Assembly (NCBI GenBank): GCA_021396245.1
Contig: WNYE01000002.1
Location: forward strand, 558,001 to 622,000
Reading direction: 5' to 3'
Length of the DNA: 64,000 bases
Origin: Sporothrix humicola
Taxonomy: Eukaryota > Ascomycota > Sordariomycetes > Ophiostomatales > Ophiostomataceae
Of the stretch, positions 44,399 to 57,274 are shown piece by piece. The notes beneath the pieces were generated by a model. It had not been told where the DNA came from, did no database searches, and was given only the letters and a program-made list of their open reading frames with translations. Made by a program: the position numbers and the translations under genes. Position 1 is the first letter of the stretch. Each line of letters begins with the position of its first letter.

Positions 44399-45418
44399 CT
44401 ACGACACAGCAACGGGAACGGGCGCCGGCAGCTCTGCAGACACTGCTCCGGTCGTGTTGCCCGCCGTCGGGTCATACACGAACCCAGGCATCGCCGTCGA
44501 CGTGGCATTCAGGCCCCACGCCGTCGGGCTGTCGTCGTGCACGGTCGTGCGCCGCATGTCGCGCTTGTGGGTGCCGTACGACCCCTCGCCCGCCCGGTGC
44601 TGCACGGCGCGGTTGTCCCACATGATAATGTCGCCGGGCTGCTGCCACGTCACCGACGTCACAAACGGCGGGCTCGTGACGTGGGCATTGAGCTGCTGGA
44701 TGAGGCCCCAGGACTCGTCGCTGTCGACAAGACCGCCGGCCTCAGTCTCAAGGCTGTGCAGGTGCGCACCCACGTACAGGTTGAGGCGTCCGCTCGGCTC
44801 GTGTTTCTGCAGGATGTAGTGCCGCATGTGCGGCTGCGACGCCGGGTCCAAATCATGATAGAACTCGGGGTCGCCCAGCTTGCGCGACTGCGCGATGCAG
44901 TGGCGGCCGATGTAGTTGGCCCTGAGCAGCTTCTCTTTCAGGGACTCTGGGAGGGTATCATAGGCCGTCCGCGAGTCGGCAAAGTCGGTGGTGTTGCCGC
45001 CCGCGCCGGGCGGCGGGAGCTCGACGGCCCTGAGAAAACAGTACGACGCCCGGCGCGGGTTGAACGACGAGTCGACGTGGAAGATGCCGTTGCCCTTGGC
45101 CTGGTGCGCGCGCGCCGAGTCGGGGTCCAGGACGTTGCCGTCAGCGTCCAAATTGCCGGCGTCAAACAGCTCAATGTGGGAGTAGCGCATCTTGCGGCCG
45201 GGCGTGATGAAGCGCGCAATGTTGTCGAGGTCGCCGAACCGTTTGGAAAAGGCGACATGGGCGTCGTCGTCGAGTCCGGTGTCCCGGAAGACGAGGAAGC
45301 CGTACTTTGCGATGCCGGCCCTAATCTCGTCGAGGCCTGCGTCGGAGAGTGTGGCGAGGTCGGCGGCGCCCTCGACCTCTGCGCCAAAGGTTGCATGGAT
45401 GGGCTTAAACGAGAGCAT
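44399..45418 (-). CDS. TauD/TfdA-family Fe(II)/2-oxoglutarate dioxygenase
   Basis: A 339-residue intronless enzyme. The iron triad is visible as HVD (His114, Asp116) and AVQHRAGEG (His274), with the 2-oxoglutarate-binding Arg in DMRRTTV (Arg289 or Arg290). KYGFLVFRDTGL, SKRFGDLD and PGDIIMWDNRAVQHR are typical of TfdA-type enzymes, which hydroxylate small acids and release products such as sulfite or an aldehyde. In fungi relatives act on sulfonates, alpha-keto acids or unknown metabolites, so the substrate is open. The length matches the family. No targeting sequence is obvious. Confidence 0.9.
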   Translation of the reverse strand: MLSFKPIHATFGAEVEGAADLATLSDAGLDEIRAGIAKYGFLVFRDTGLDDDAHVAFSKRFGDLDNIARFITPGRKMRYSHIELFDAGNLDADGNVLDPDSARAHQAKGNGIFHVDSSFNPRRASYCFLRAVELPPPGAGGNTTDFADSRTAYDTLPESLKEKLLRANYIGRHCIAQSRKLGDPEFYHDLDPASQPHMRHYILQKHEPSGRLNLYVGAHLHSLETEAGGLVDSDESWGLIQQLNAHVTSPPFVTSVTWQQPGDIIMWDNRAVQHRAGEGSYGTHKRDMRRTTVHDDSPTAWGLNATSTAMPGFVYDPTAGNTTGAVSAELPAPVPVAVS

Positions 45419-48400
45419 TTTGAGAGTTTAGAAGAGTCTAGAGAGTTTAAAGAGTTGTTGACAGTCTTGTTGGCAATAGAATCAATATAGCATTCAGTAT
45501 AGAGACGGAATAGATCACAAAGCCATATCGATATCAAAATCAAAAGATCAATATCTCCAAGAACCAGGTCAGGAGTAATAACAAATGCAAAATCAAAATC
45601 AAAATCAAAACAGTGATATAGTTTCGGGTACTGCCTCGTGCCTCGTGCCTCTTCCCTTTTCGCTTATCCCTTTTCCCCTTGAGCCATCCGCGCTCTCCGC
45701 ACACGCCGCTTTTATACGGCCGAACGACCAAAACAACAAGTGCCGAGCACCCAAGAAAAGCGTTCTAAGATGCGGGGGGGAACATAACCAGGGCAGGGCA
45801 GGGAAAACAGGCCAATGATGGCAGGCCCAAAGGGTGAGAATCACTTTTGTCTTATTTCCATCGTCGTCGGAATCATATGTCCTGTCTCTTCTGGGGAAGA
45901 CAGCATCCACAAAACGACTCGACAATCGAAGGCCGAAGCATCAAAAAGCTTGTTTTGACGTTCTGGGCGGAAGTGGTCTTCCTTCTGGCTGACTGTCACT
46001 ATCACATTATTTCTTCACTTTGATTGTCAGGCAATATAGAAACGTATATTGTTCAGCTGAGTTTGTTGAAGCACAAGTTGCACTCAATATTCAGCCCCGC
46101 GATATAGACAGTTGTGTGACAGTTTCTCGCCAGCTCGCTTACCACAAGGACAAGGACTTACACGATCTCGAAACGAATTCAATATCGACATAAAGTATAT
46201 ACCCTTGGCCTTCTTGAATTTTGTAAATAAAGAGGCGATCTATCTTTCCAATAAAGGGCCTTCGATTCATGTAACAATTCCTTCGTTTGGGAAAGCTGGA
46301 GACATCCCACAATTGACATCAACATGCACACGGATCGCCGTCATGACGTGACCCTGTGGCGAAACAGCAAACACACGAAACACCCTCATTTATCACAACG
46401 TCACGAGGCAAATAATACTTTAGAGTTTAGAAGAACAAAAGTCAATGTTGTATATTTTGGGTTTCCGTTTTCCCAGTATCTCAAGTTCACTAGATCGTAA
46501 CACACCAAAACAGGCCAGAAAAAGCATCCAAAGACAAGAACACAAAGTCAGAAAGGTCAAGACGTGAATAATCACTGCCAAAAAGTGGTACAACGAAGAA
46601 TATGCAAAAGAAGTATAATGGAAAAAAGTGTGAATAATGACGCAAAAATATATGCTCCTTTGTTTTTGCTCCTCATGTTTCCCCCCCTTTCCCTTTTCCT
46701 AGTGGTAGTTAAGTCTCATATCTCAAGAAAAAAATCGCAACACGGGAATCTTTCAAAACAAGCCAAGTAAAAAGTGAACAGGGTAACAAAACAAGTCAAT
46801 GAGAAGAAAAAAGTAGATACCAACTCCGCAAAGGAGACCCTGTTCCCTGTGTTAGAGGGGCGGGTGTTTCCCGGAACCATTCCCAAAAGATGTGTGTGAA
46901 GAAAGGACAATGACAAGAAGAAGAAGAGACAGGATAAAGAGTATGAGACAAACCCCAACCAGAAAGAAAGGGCGTAAAAGAGATGAAAAAATGAGTAAAA
47001 GCACAATGAGAATAAAACAGAAACCCAAAATAGAAAACGTAACACAAGGCCGCTTTCGTTGCCTGCCAGCCCTTATTTCCCCTCCTATGTGGCCCCAAAA
47101 AATGACAAAATGACATCCCGTTTGATTTGAATCGAAGTCCAAAATCAAAGCAATCAAAACACCGAGTATAAAACAATGAGGTAAGATAAGACAAAAAGCG
47201 CAGAACCGCAAAAGTGACGCAACTCCCGACCCGACCGCCGAAGGTCCGTAGACAACCAGGCGGTGTGAAACTGCAAGAAAAAAAATGAGGCAAGAAAATG
47301 ATGAAACCCCGTGAGACGAAAAACAAAAGAAGAAGCCGCTTGGTGAAAAAGAAGACAGACTTGATCTAAACAAAAACAGATATTTTTTGTCTTTCAACTC
47401 GTGGACCCATAATGAACCGTTTTTTATCGTAGTAGTAGAGAAAATGTCGCCCGCTCCTGTATGACGCAGAAAAAAAGCAAGAGGGAAAAAAAGAAGAAGC
47501 TGATGCAGGTCCGTTATAACTCCGTGGTGGTCGTGAAAATGAAAACCGAATATGCAGAGGATTAAGAATTGCCGGGCAACGCTGGTAAAAACAGAGTCGC
47601 CAATGATGGTTGTAAAAAAAGAGAAGAAAGCAAAAACGCCAATTCGTCGAATCGAGACAGCCATTAACTTTCGAGACTGGGAAACACCGCCGTTCCCAAC
47701 CGGGGTATTTTTTTCTTTTCGATGCTTTGTTGGCCAATAAAAGAAACAAAAGAAGGAAGAAGAAATTAATAGTGAGAAAAAATGATGAGGGGAATAGAAC
47801 AAATAAGTAAAAGCGAGGCTCGTCGATAATCATCCGTGCCGCGCCGGTCGGTGAGGTAGGGTAAAGATAAAAAGGATGCCCTGTCGATGAGGGGAATCGT
47901 CGTCGAGCAAGGTAGAAGGGATGTTGTTTGTACAGAGGAAAAAAGAGGTAACGAAGGAAGTATAAACTTGGTCGAATCGGGGTTCCGGTCCCCGCAAGGA
48001 AAACGTATTCGAGATGAGGTTGGAGTTGGATACCGGTATCCACCGTGTCCGCTCTAATCGTTTGTTTGTTGTCGTGTGTCCACATCCCCATCCGCCGCCC
48101 CACTCAGAGAAAGGGAGTCGCGATGAAAATCGATGGCCGCGCCGCGTTCATTTGTTCTTGAGAGATTTTTTTGTTGTGGTTGGTTGAGTTGTTTGTTGTC
48201 GGTGTCCGCGTCCAGAAAGCTAGCTGTCAATAGAAACGAAACAAAATGGTGTGCAAAGGTTTGCTTCTTTTCTAATGTCGAATAACCCCCAATTGCACAC
48301 AGGTTTCAAAGGACTGAAAGGAGAAAAGGATAACCAAAAAAGACTGCATCAGACGTTTCTTTCCCACCTCTGCTTTACTGAGTCAACAGTAAAGACAAAA

Positions 48401-48437
48401 GGGACAAGATCATCAAAGGAAGCATTTTACGGCTACC
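45419..48437. other. 3-kb low-GC spacer without a supportable gene
   Basis: Left part is the upstream region of the dioxygenase gene, with an AAAATC tandem repeat. From about 46.7 to 48.2 kb the plus strand is strongly purine-rich, so the minus strand reads as Phe/Ser/Leu-rich frames up to 316 codons. They lack domains and normal codon balance. Since the next gene lies on the minus strand just right of here, this is probably its long pyrimidine-rich 3' flank or UTR. Confidence 0.45.
45587..45611 (+). repeat. Tandem AAAATC repeat, about four units
   Basis: A 6-nt unit is repeated about four times in the upstream region of the dioxygenase gene. A shorter TTTTGA version occurs near 667-682. Confidence 0.85.
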
Positions 48438-49116
48438 TTACCAAACAGTGCCAATCTGCTGCTGCGGGAGGCGCATGCTTGGGGACACGGACGGCTGAAC
48501 GGGCGTGGCCATGCTCATGTGCGAGCCGGGGCGGGAGCCAGGGTTAACGATGGGGATGGGGTTGCGGGCCCGGGTGGCGGCGGGTTGGTGAAGCTTCATG
48601 GTGTGCTGCTGCGCCTGCTGCAGCGAGGGGAGAGTGAACGAAGGAGATGAGGCGTTGAGGGAGAATGCTGGTGCTGCCTGGGCGGGCTGCGAGGGCGAGT
48701 GCTCCGGAGAGTTACTTGCCAACGACGACCGCTCAGACGAGGCACTGTGAATGGAAACCAACTGAGGATGTTAGTGATGAAGGGCAAAGGGTACGGAATA
48801 AGCGAGTTCAATGATCCGGGGCACTCACGTCGCTCTCGGACAGCAAAGATGGGCAGAACTCCATGTCGTCTTCCAAGTCGAAAGAGCGGCCGGCCTCAAA
48901 CTTGACGCGGAAAGCGGTCAGGTTCAGGCTGTCGGTCATCTCCTTGATCGAGCGAATGTTGTTGCGGTACTGGTGGTGCTGCTGTTGCTTGTGTGCGTTC
49001 TGGGACACGGACAGGCGAGGCGCCCGCCGACTCCGGCCACCGTGGTGGGAGTGGCTGACAGCGGGCGCCGTTGCCGACGTGGGGTGTTGCTGGTGAGCAT
49101 TGTAGTAGTAAGACAT
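48438..49116 (-). CDS. Small conserved fungal protein, disordered, unknown function
   Basis: Exons 48829-49116 and 48438-48761 give 203 residues; the intron 48762-48828 has donor GTGAGT, CACTAAC branch and CCTCAG acceptor. The start MSYYYNAHQQHP is followed by a basic RSRRAPRLSVSQNAHKQ segment, a central block that looks ordered (NIRSIKEMTDSLNLTAFRVKFEAGRSFDLEDDMEF, residues ~53-87), a Ser-rich SSERSSLASNSPEHSP stretch, and a Pro/Gln-rich tail with a short basic segment. I believe similar proteins occur across Sordariomycetes under a hypothetical label, from memory only. No enzymatic motif. The composition suggests a regulatory or scaffold role. Confidence 0.75.
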
Positions 49117-52100
49117 TATCGAGCGAGGTGGTCTGTTGAGTTCAATCAACACAACATGTAATCGTAAGTGGTCGAGAGGTAAGAATTATTGAGGACGTGG
49201 TAACGTAGGGCACGCCGTGGTTGCGGATGTGCAGGTTTTCGTTGGGTTTTTAGGTAGAAATGGAAATGACTCGAATCTTGGGCAGGTGACTCCCAAGTGG
49301 CGTGCTTTTTCTCTATTTGCTTTTGTTGGCCGTTTGCCTGACTGGAAGTTTGCACAACGTTCGTCGAGGGATTGATCAATCAAGTCGCTTTCCAAAAGTC
49401 AACTCGAGGTTCGCTAGGATATCAAAGGGACCAAAGTTGTCGAATCCAAGAGATGTCGGGATAACGGAGGAGAGGGAGAAGAGAGACGAGAAAAAAAGAC
49501 TCAAAGAGAGAAGAGTTTGTTTTGGTGAGGAAAGGAAGAGAAAAGTATACAGAGAAGAGAGACAAAAGGGAGAGAATAGTAAGATGCGATTGTAGAGAAG
49601 AGAAAGATGAGAGTGAGAGAAGAGGAAGAAATGCTTGGTTGAATTGCGGGATGCGAAGAGGTTTGAAAGGTGAAGATGCAGATTGCGAAAGAAGGAGGAG
49701 AAGAGGAGAAACGGGTGGGATTGGGAGAGAGGGCACTTTTGATCGGTTGGGTGGTGGTTGGGGGTGGGTTTTGTGGGAGGGTGGGTGTGAGTGTGTGTTT
49801 TTAGTGCGGTGTGTGGGTGGAAAAGAGCGAAGAAAGAAGAGAAAGAGCGAGAAGGAAGAAGGGAAAGAGAGAACGAGGAAAGAGGAAAGAGCGGGTGGGC
49901 GAATATGCGCCAGAGGCCAGAGGGGTGTGGGGAGAGGAGAGAGGCCAAGCAAATCCGGCGGCGAAAGCGAAAACAGGGCCTTTCAGTGGACTTGCCCTGG
50001 ACTGGAACTTGAAGAACTGGAACCGGGCAGGAACGACCAGAAACCAGAACCGGCCAGCAGGCACGATGCACTATGGAAAGAGCGAGTGAGGCAAGCGCGC
50101 ACAGTGCATTGTATTTACTGTACTCCGTATTATTACGGGCTAAAATCCAAAAATGCGCCATAAGCTGTCACCCAAGGGCAGGTGCGAACCGCCAAAAATT
50201 CAGGGCAAAGGGACAACAGAAAATAGCCAGAAAATAGCGCCTCGCTAGACCAGTAGGAAGGTGCAATTGACGGTCAGACTCCAAACTATTTCATTACTGC
50301 GTACAGTGTGCAGGGGACACAGGCGGGTCAGGGCTGGCCAGTGACGAGAACGGACGAGGTCTGGTGTGTGCAAAAGAAACAGGCACAATGCAGAATGGCT
50401 TGAATGGATACAAAATGGGGGCTGGTGTGCATGCAAGAACAGGGAAGGTGCGAGGCCAACGATGCAACTTGCACGAAGCGAATATTTAGTTCTGAGGCAG
50501 GAGCGAGTCGTGAAGAGAAGCGCAGAGGCAAGAGCGGCTGGGAAAGATGATCGTGGAGGGAAGGAAGGCAGGCTGCATGATGATGAGCACAGTGCCTCAA
50601 CAAGTGACCCTCGAGGTGCCCTGGAAAGAGCGCTGAAGTTGTGAAGCAGAGGAGGCGAAGGAGGGGCGCAGTCTGGCTTTCGTCTGGAAAGCGTCTGGGC
50701 TGGGCCAATGGTGGACGGCCTAGGCCGGATCAGGGGTGGTGCAGAGCTGCACAGTGCGGGCTGGCATGTCGTGGCCGAGAACGGATGAGGAAGAAAGAAA
50801 ACAAAAACAAGAGAAAAACAAACTGAAATGGGAGATACAGTGGAGAATCAAAACAAAATACAAAAGGGCGGCAAGGCGCTGCGGAAATAGAAACAGGGTA
50901 TGCACGCGCCCCGCGCACTGTGTCCACCGGACCAGGGCCCAGGCAAAAGAAAGCAGAAAGACCACCAAAAGACACAGAACAGAAGGAGGAAAGACCAGCA
51001 GACGCACAGGAAAGAGCGGGCAGTCCATAAAAACGGCTCCACCCACACTTTCCTGCCCCATTTTTGGCCATATCAGGCGTAGCGTGCAACTCTTTCTCCT
51101 CTCCACTCCGTAATCAATGTGGCCGGCGCAACGTGGTCCCCGCTTTTGTGCTTTCATCTGTGCTTTCCATTTGTGCTCTTGTGCTTTTCTGCATTTCGTT
51201 CTTTCCCTCTGTGTGCGCAATTCCGTTTTGCCACCATTGGATTGGGATTTTTGCCACACGGTCATTGGCCCAGCCATGACCAGGCGCTAGGCTGCGACAG
51301 GTCTAGACAGGGTTATCCGTCAAATTGGGCGGCAGGAGCGACGAGCGACACCGCCGTCCTGTCCTGCCTTCTGTCTCTTTGGTCCCCTCGGTCCCTTCCT
51401 TCTGTCTTCTTTGTGTTCTGGTCCCGTGCCCATCACTTTTTTCTCGCTTTTAGCTGGCGTGCAAGCCGGATATCACTAGCAACAGCGTGCCACTCACAGT
51501 CAACCAAGTTTAACCATTCAATCCTATCGCCCTATCGCCCAATAGGCCGTCAACCTGTCAGTGTCTGCACCTCCGATGACTCCCGATTGCTCGCTTCATA
51601 TCGGGCTTTCCAGAGTGTGCATTCAACCGTTCAACGGCGAGGCCGTCCTCGTCTTCGTCCTTTCGAAATGACCTTGCTTTCGACGTCACCGATAAGGGGA
51701 GAGACGAGAGAAGAGAACGACAGAGTTCCGAGGATGTCGAGAGAACGGAAAGGGCACGCGACAGTTGGACATTGAATTCTACAGTCTCCCTCGCTTCGGT
51801 CTGCTGTCTCCTCGAAATACAGAAAAGGGGCTCGAACAATGCAATTTAGAACAGAGCCCCAGAAAAAGAGCCCCCCATTGCTGCACAGCGAGCCATTGCA
51901 GTTGGGATACGGAGTACAATAATACGGTGCAAATCAAGCAGAACGAAATTGGTGAAATCTCGCCCTGCATGACCATGACCGCCTGGCGGGTCTTGAGGTC
52001 TAAAAAGGTCAGAGTTCTGGAGTTCTGGGCCCTCTGTGGATGACGGTCTGACAGTGCATGGCTGCCGGGCGGCAATCTCTTCGCACTGCGTATTACGACA

Positions 52101-55100
52101 GCGATGCGAGGCCATGCTCCATGCTTCCATGCTCGTTAATTTGAGTGAACAATGACAATTTACAGGCAATTTGGGCTCTCTGGCTGTGGCTTGGTGCTTG
52201 GTGCGTGGTGCTTGGACGGTCCCGAACGGTGAAACCCTTCCCCTTTGGACGGCGACCGAATCAGAAACAGAGGAGAGGTGAAAAGGGGGGCATTTTCTAC
52301 CTGAGCCTTGGCAGGTTCCTCCTTCACGCAAGTTGCAATTTACGGAGAACGGAGTCGCTGTTTTGTTGCAGCGTTACGGAGCACAAGCACAAGAATACGG
52401 AGAAGACAAGAGTACTTTTGCACAGTGCAGCAAGTTCACAGTGAGAGTCTTGTCTGTGAGAGATACTTTGTTCTCGCAGAACCTATCATCGCTTGCCGCC
52501 ATTCTCGATGCAGACAGACAAGGGGAAGAAGACTGGGGTTCGATGAGTGGTCTCTCGAAAGGTCCAGAAGGCCCAAAGGTGGTTGGCATCTCTGAATGCT
52601 GCAGGTCTGCAGGTTGGCGTCTCACGAGACAGGGACAGAAACTTGAGACCTGACCTTTCAAGGCCTTCAATGTCGGCCGATGGACGTCAGGTGAGGCCAG
52701 CCAGAAACGGGAAGACAGAACAGAAACCAGAAAAGGGCAGAGACACTACGGCGATCGCGTGGCTTGTCTGGCTGTCTGGACCCTTTAGTCCCTTCTTTTG
52801 AGATCTTGCTTTTTGACAGCTATTCTTGATTTCTTGTTCAATTCATCGACATGTCCCTGGAAGTCCCTGGAGTTGGCAGCTGGGCTCTAGGCAGTCAGGA
52901 ACAGGGACTGCCAGAAAGAAAAGGAAAAGAAAAAGGCGACGCACATCCAATGCCGGCCTGATCTTGCTGTGCATTCTCGCCTCTTGCCTTTGCTTTTGCC
53001 TTGCCGTCCTCAGTAGTATTACTCCGTGCCTCGTGCCCCCCTTCCCCTTGAGCCCTGCTGGCCCTTGCTCTTGGTCCATGCTCTTATTTTAGGTTTTTCG
53101 CAAGGCCAATACCGCCTTGTGGAGACAGACCTATGGCGATACGGAGGATCTCTAGAAGGGGAAAGGGGAAGAGAGGAGAGAATCGATCATATCTCACACA
53201 ATGCGATATGTCTTGTTGTATGGTCATCGGTCGTCAGTCGTCAGCTTCAGTTCAGCCAGGGAAAGTTCCTTCTTCCTATCAACGACAGACACATCAGTGA
53301 TCAGAGACGAGACAACCCGTTCTCACTTCATTCACTCAAGAAGATCATGACGGGCCAGATTAAAGAGCCAAGGCCAGTGCAGGAAAGAGAAGCCCCCACG
53401 TATTCCTTCTGGCCCGTGGATGAGAGTGAAAATGTTTCAGGAGGCGGGGAGCGATCGTGAGATTTTTGGGTGATAAAGCAAGTGAAAGAATGAAGAGTGA
53501 GAGCAAAAAGGAGGCCCGGATGGTTGCCCCATTGGACGGAGTTGTGTCCAGGTCTGCCCATCTGGGCGGTTATGGTTGCTCCCTTTAGCCAGTGCATCTC
53601 AGGCATTTCGATATCAGCAATATTCGAGATATCACAACGACCGATCCACGGCATTGCTCGACAAAACATGCCAATTTATTTTTATGTCTCCATAGGCCGG
53701 AGGCTTAATTGCATCGTCAGCTATACACAGTATAGCACGATCTTTTAATTCTTTAGATGGATCGTCTTATCCATTCACCTTTTCCGGTGTCAAGAAAAGG
53801 CATTTGCTGCCCCGTCCCCCGACGAACGAATCTAATGATAGCCATAACGAAGTCAATATGCGGAAAGAGGGGCGAACGAGGCATCTGGAAACGAAGCTCG
53901 AGAGAACAAAAATGGAAGTCTTCCAAGGACAGAAGGGGGTTGAGGAATCTCCAAGTGGCGAGACCTATCAAAAGGACCATGCTCCATGTCTTACGAGCAT
54001 CCAACTGCGTGCATCTCCTTATACGACGATACCCCGGAATGCCCCAAAGCGGACGTTTTAAACAAACAAAAGCTGTCTTCCCCTCCCAGCAACAACGCCA
54101 TTCCAGTCGGCAGACAGCTCTTTTGCGGGACGAGGACAGAGCACTGTGTAAATCTCAGCCCCAGGCAGGCAAGACAGGCAAAAGCGAGACATGCAAAAGC
54201 TCATGTCTCGCTGTTGTCTTTGCTTTGCACGAGAACAGCGAAGCACAAGAAACAGAACGACTTGGGTCTGAAGAGAAACTGCACATATGGAGCCGATCTT
54301 GTGCAAAAGCGTCGAGTGCAGAAGAAACGAATAACGAAGAAATGGTCGACCAGTGAGGTGTTCTCTCTTCTGACTTTCTTTTCTTTTTCTTTCACTGCTT
54401 TCTTTTTCCAAGTCATTCTTCCTCTTCTCTCGTGACTCTCCCTTGCGTCGGCCTCATCGATTCGTCGTCCTTCCGGGGGAAACGCATGCCCAAAAAAAGA
54501 GTATGAAGTGCCAGACTTTTCGATAAACGGGCAAGACATGGCATTCGGTCGACGAATGGGGGTCAAGTCTGCTCACACTCTTCATGGTTTCGCAGATTTT
54601 AGCCATTCTCGATTCTGTGGCTTCACCCCTCACTTCGTGCTCACTCTCCATTGCTCCAAGGAAGTTCTCCCCAACAGCTCTGGAGAAAAGCTTCCATTTC
54701 GCCACTGATAGCTGTCTCTGCTATTGCCTCGCTGGCCAATGCGCTGTCATTGCCCTACTCCATGTTCTATTTCAGAGATTCTGAGGCGTTGTGGATGAAG
54801 TGTCAAAGGCCTGGACACTGACAACCAGAAAAGAGCGGTGAAGAGCGAAGACTCTTGTCAATCGATTTTTCACTCACAAAACAACCGGCCTGTCACAGAG
54901 GCCACACAGAGACACAGAGAGACCCTTGTCTTCCACACCCACACAGCCGCCGGGGCACAAAATTTTTAGTTCCTTCTGACTGTTGACCTCCCACACCATT
55001 CTGAATCCCAAGATGAGATCCCACCCGCGCAGTTGCTCCATCACGTCCCAACCAGTTAGTCTAACCGCGGATTGCGCGTAGTCGTATGCATTCAATTAAA

Positions 55101-57274
55101 CCGGCCCGCGATCGATTGGACCAGGAAGGACAGGAAAGGGAAAAAAGGAACGAAAAGAAAGAGCGTCGCATCTGACATCTTTTTGCGCACTTTTGACTCT
55201 CCCAAACCCAGTGAAGATCAAGCACGCCCCGTGCACGCCAACTCTGACTTTTAAAACGAACCCGCAGAAGAAGAAACACGGGCAATAACAGGAGAGCAGT
55301 GAGATGCACGCAAAAGAGTGAGATGCGAGAAAAGGAGAGAAACCTGGGTTGATCAATCAAACGGCTTGGTGCATTTTGCTCTCAGAGACGGCCTGGTTTA
55401 TCTGTGTTTGTTTTTGATAAAGTGCTCTTGTTAATCTCTGAAAGACGGGAAATATTAAAGGCACAAGGGAAAGCCAGAGCGGCACGCAGGAGGCAGGAGT
55501 GAAGATACTCTGAACGATAACTAGAAACAAGAGGACCATGATCTTCCAACAAACCCTGGGACAGGCAAGATATCGAGAACGTACGGAGTAGCGAGTGCTA
55601 TTTTTGGGATGGGCATTAAGGAGAAGAATGGCATTCTCTCGATCCGAGTTTGCCATCTCCAGGAAGCTCCTCTCTGCTCCTTCTCACTCTATCTCAGTTA
55701 GAGTTTAACCTTTTTGTTTCTCGTCCACGGACACTGTCTGTTCCTTGACTCAAAAAAGGGTCTTGATCTGCCTGTTCGTCGTACATCGTCACAATGACTC
55801 CTTTTCACAAAGACGTCGTCATTGAAGTGGGCTGAAGAAGGCTGTCCATAATCTGCACTGCGCAGGCTTTCTGCAAGGCACGATGTCCCTTGGTGGCCTC
55901 TTCTTCGGGTTCCTTGTCTAAAAGTTATTCTCCTTCCCACTCTACTCTCCTCTCGGCGGCCCTGTCCGGCAGACTGCCGCATCTGCATCTCCCTTACCAT
56001 TTCCTTTTTGTCCTTGTCTCCTTATTTTCGGCGGGTGGCTATGCAGCGCGGGTTGGCTGCCTGCATGAAATATGAAGTTTTGGGGTCTGTTAATGGGACG
56101 AAAGGTGCATGAGAAGACGACTCCACGTGATGTCCCGTCTCTCATCTCTCTGACTTGAAGATGGCCCTGGCGGCGCACGAACGGCAAACACGCCATAGCC
56201 ACCCCCAGGATAAGGGGAGACAGGCAGGCTGGAGCTCGGACGGTTAATTGAACGATTTGTGTGGTTTTGATGGGCCCATTGTTCTCCAAACAGTGTCAGT
56301 TGTCAACTGTTGTCAAACATGGAGAAAGGCTGTGCATCAATGTCGACAAGTGCCGGATTCGATGTTGAAGAAAATGTCGACAACCCTTATTTTTGAGAGA
56401 GAAAATAGAAAAGAATATGTTTTATTGTGTTTTCTACTTTATTGCATTTTCTCCAGTATTTTTTTTTTGTGATTTTGTTGGTGATTTTGGCTCGTTCTAA
56501 TTTTCTTAATATTTATTTTTATTCTCATTTCATATTCTGAATAAAAGGTGTTACGATTCTCGCAACTTTCACCCCAACTCACATCAAACCCGATCATAAC
56601 CGATAAAGACACAATTGATCATTATAAATCAACAAGAGTCTATCTGATAATAATATCTCGTGTTTTTATCAGATGAAGGGTTGTTGGTGAGAAAAACGTG
56701 GTCGCGTGGATTGACAGCTCGGTCAATTGACCATTCACATTGACAAAGTGTCACAAATGTCACAAGTTCGACCACCATAAAACAATCAAAGAGTCTCGAC
56801 CATCTTATCACCTTCTTGACCAAGCTAGAAAGGATAAAAGAAAAACCGACATCTCCGCCTCCCCCGCGGTGTTTATCTTAGCAAGGGAGACACTGTTAGC
56901 CGTGAGTGCTCTGGCATTGTTTGTCTCGATTGTGGTGGTCCTACCAATTACGTCATACACCGTAAGCGCGATCAGGAGATTTCGACAGCATCACCACTGC
57001 CAACTGGAGCATGGAAGACGGTAGCTTGGCCGTTGCAAAGCGGGGATTCTACTATTTTTCTGGAGAAGAAAAGAGAAAAGCTTAGAAATAAACAAAGAGC
57101 TTTCTCTCAGTTGGCAATTGACGTTTCTTTAAATTGTAGTCTCTGCCACTTCAATCGTCTTGACAATCCATCACCAAGAACCTCAGCATCAACTTTTAAT
57201 ATCGCCACCAACCATCATCATCGACCTTCGAAAGCTCCTTAACAACATCACATAACCTCATAAACACAATCACA
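49117..57274. other. 8.2-kb region with no supportable gene; part likely leader/promoter of the 203-aa gene
   Basis: From 49.4 to 50.1 kb the plus strand is almost pure GA, which is CT-rich in the sense of the minus-strand gene at 48438-49116 and probably its leader. TACTCCGTA-type elements occur at 50121, 51908 and 55582, with near matches at 51104 and 53020. Between 50.2 and 56.2 kb many short overlapping frames of under 200 codons occur on both strands without domains, typical splice-joined structure or codon preference. From 56.4 kb GC drops sharply (T-rich 56420-56640). The last ~150 nt is the CA-rich leader of the gene at 57275. Confidence 0.5.

Noticed and set aside
46852..47802. 316-codon Phe/Leu/Ser-rich minus-strand frame
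   Set aside because: Arises from a purine-rich plus strand; no balanced codon use or membrane-protein family pattern, and neighbouring frames are equally open.
53757..54356. 199-codon plus-strand frame in the gene desert
   Set aside because: Overlaps equally open frames of unrelated composition; no motif, no splice signals and a mixed, random-like residue content.
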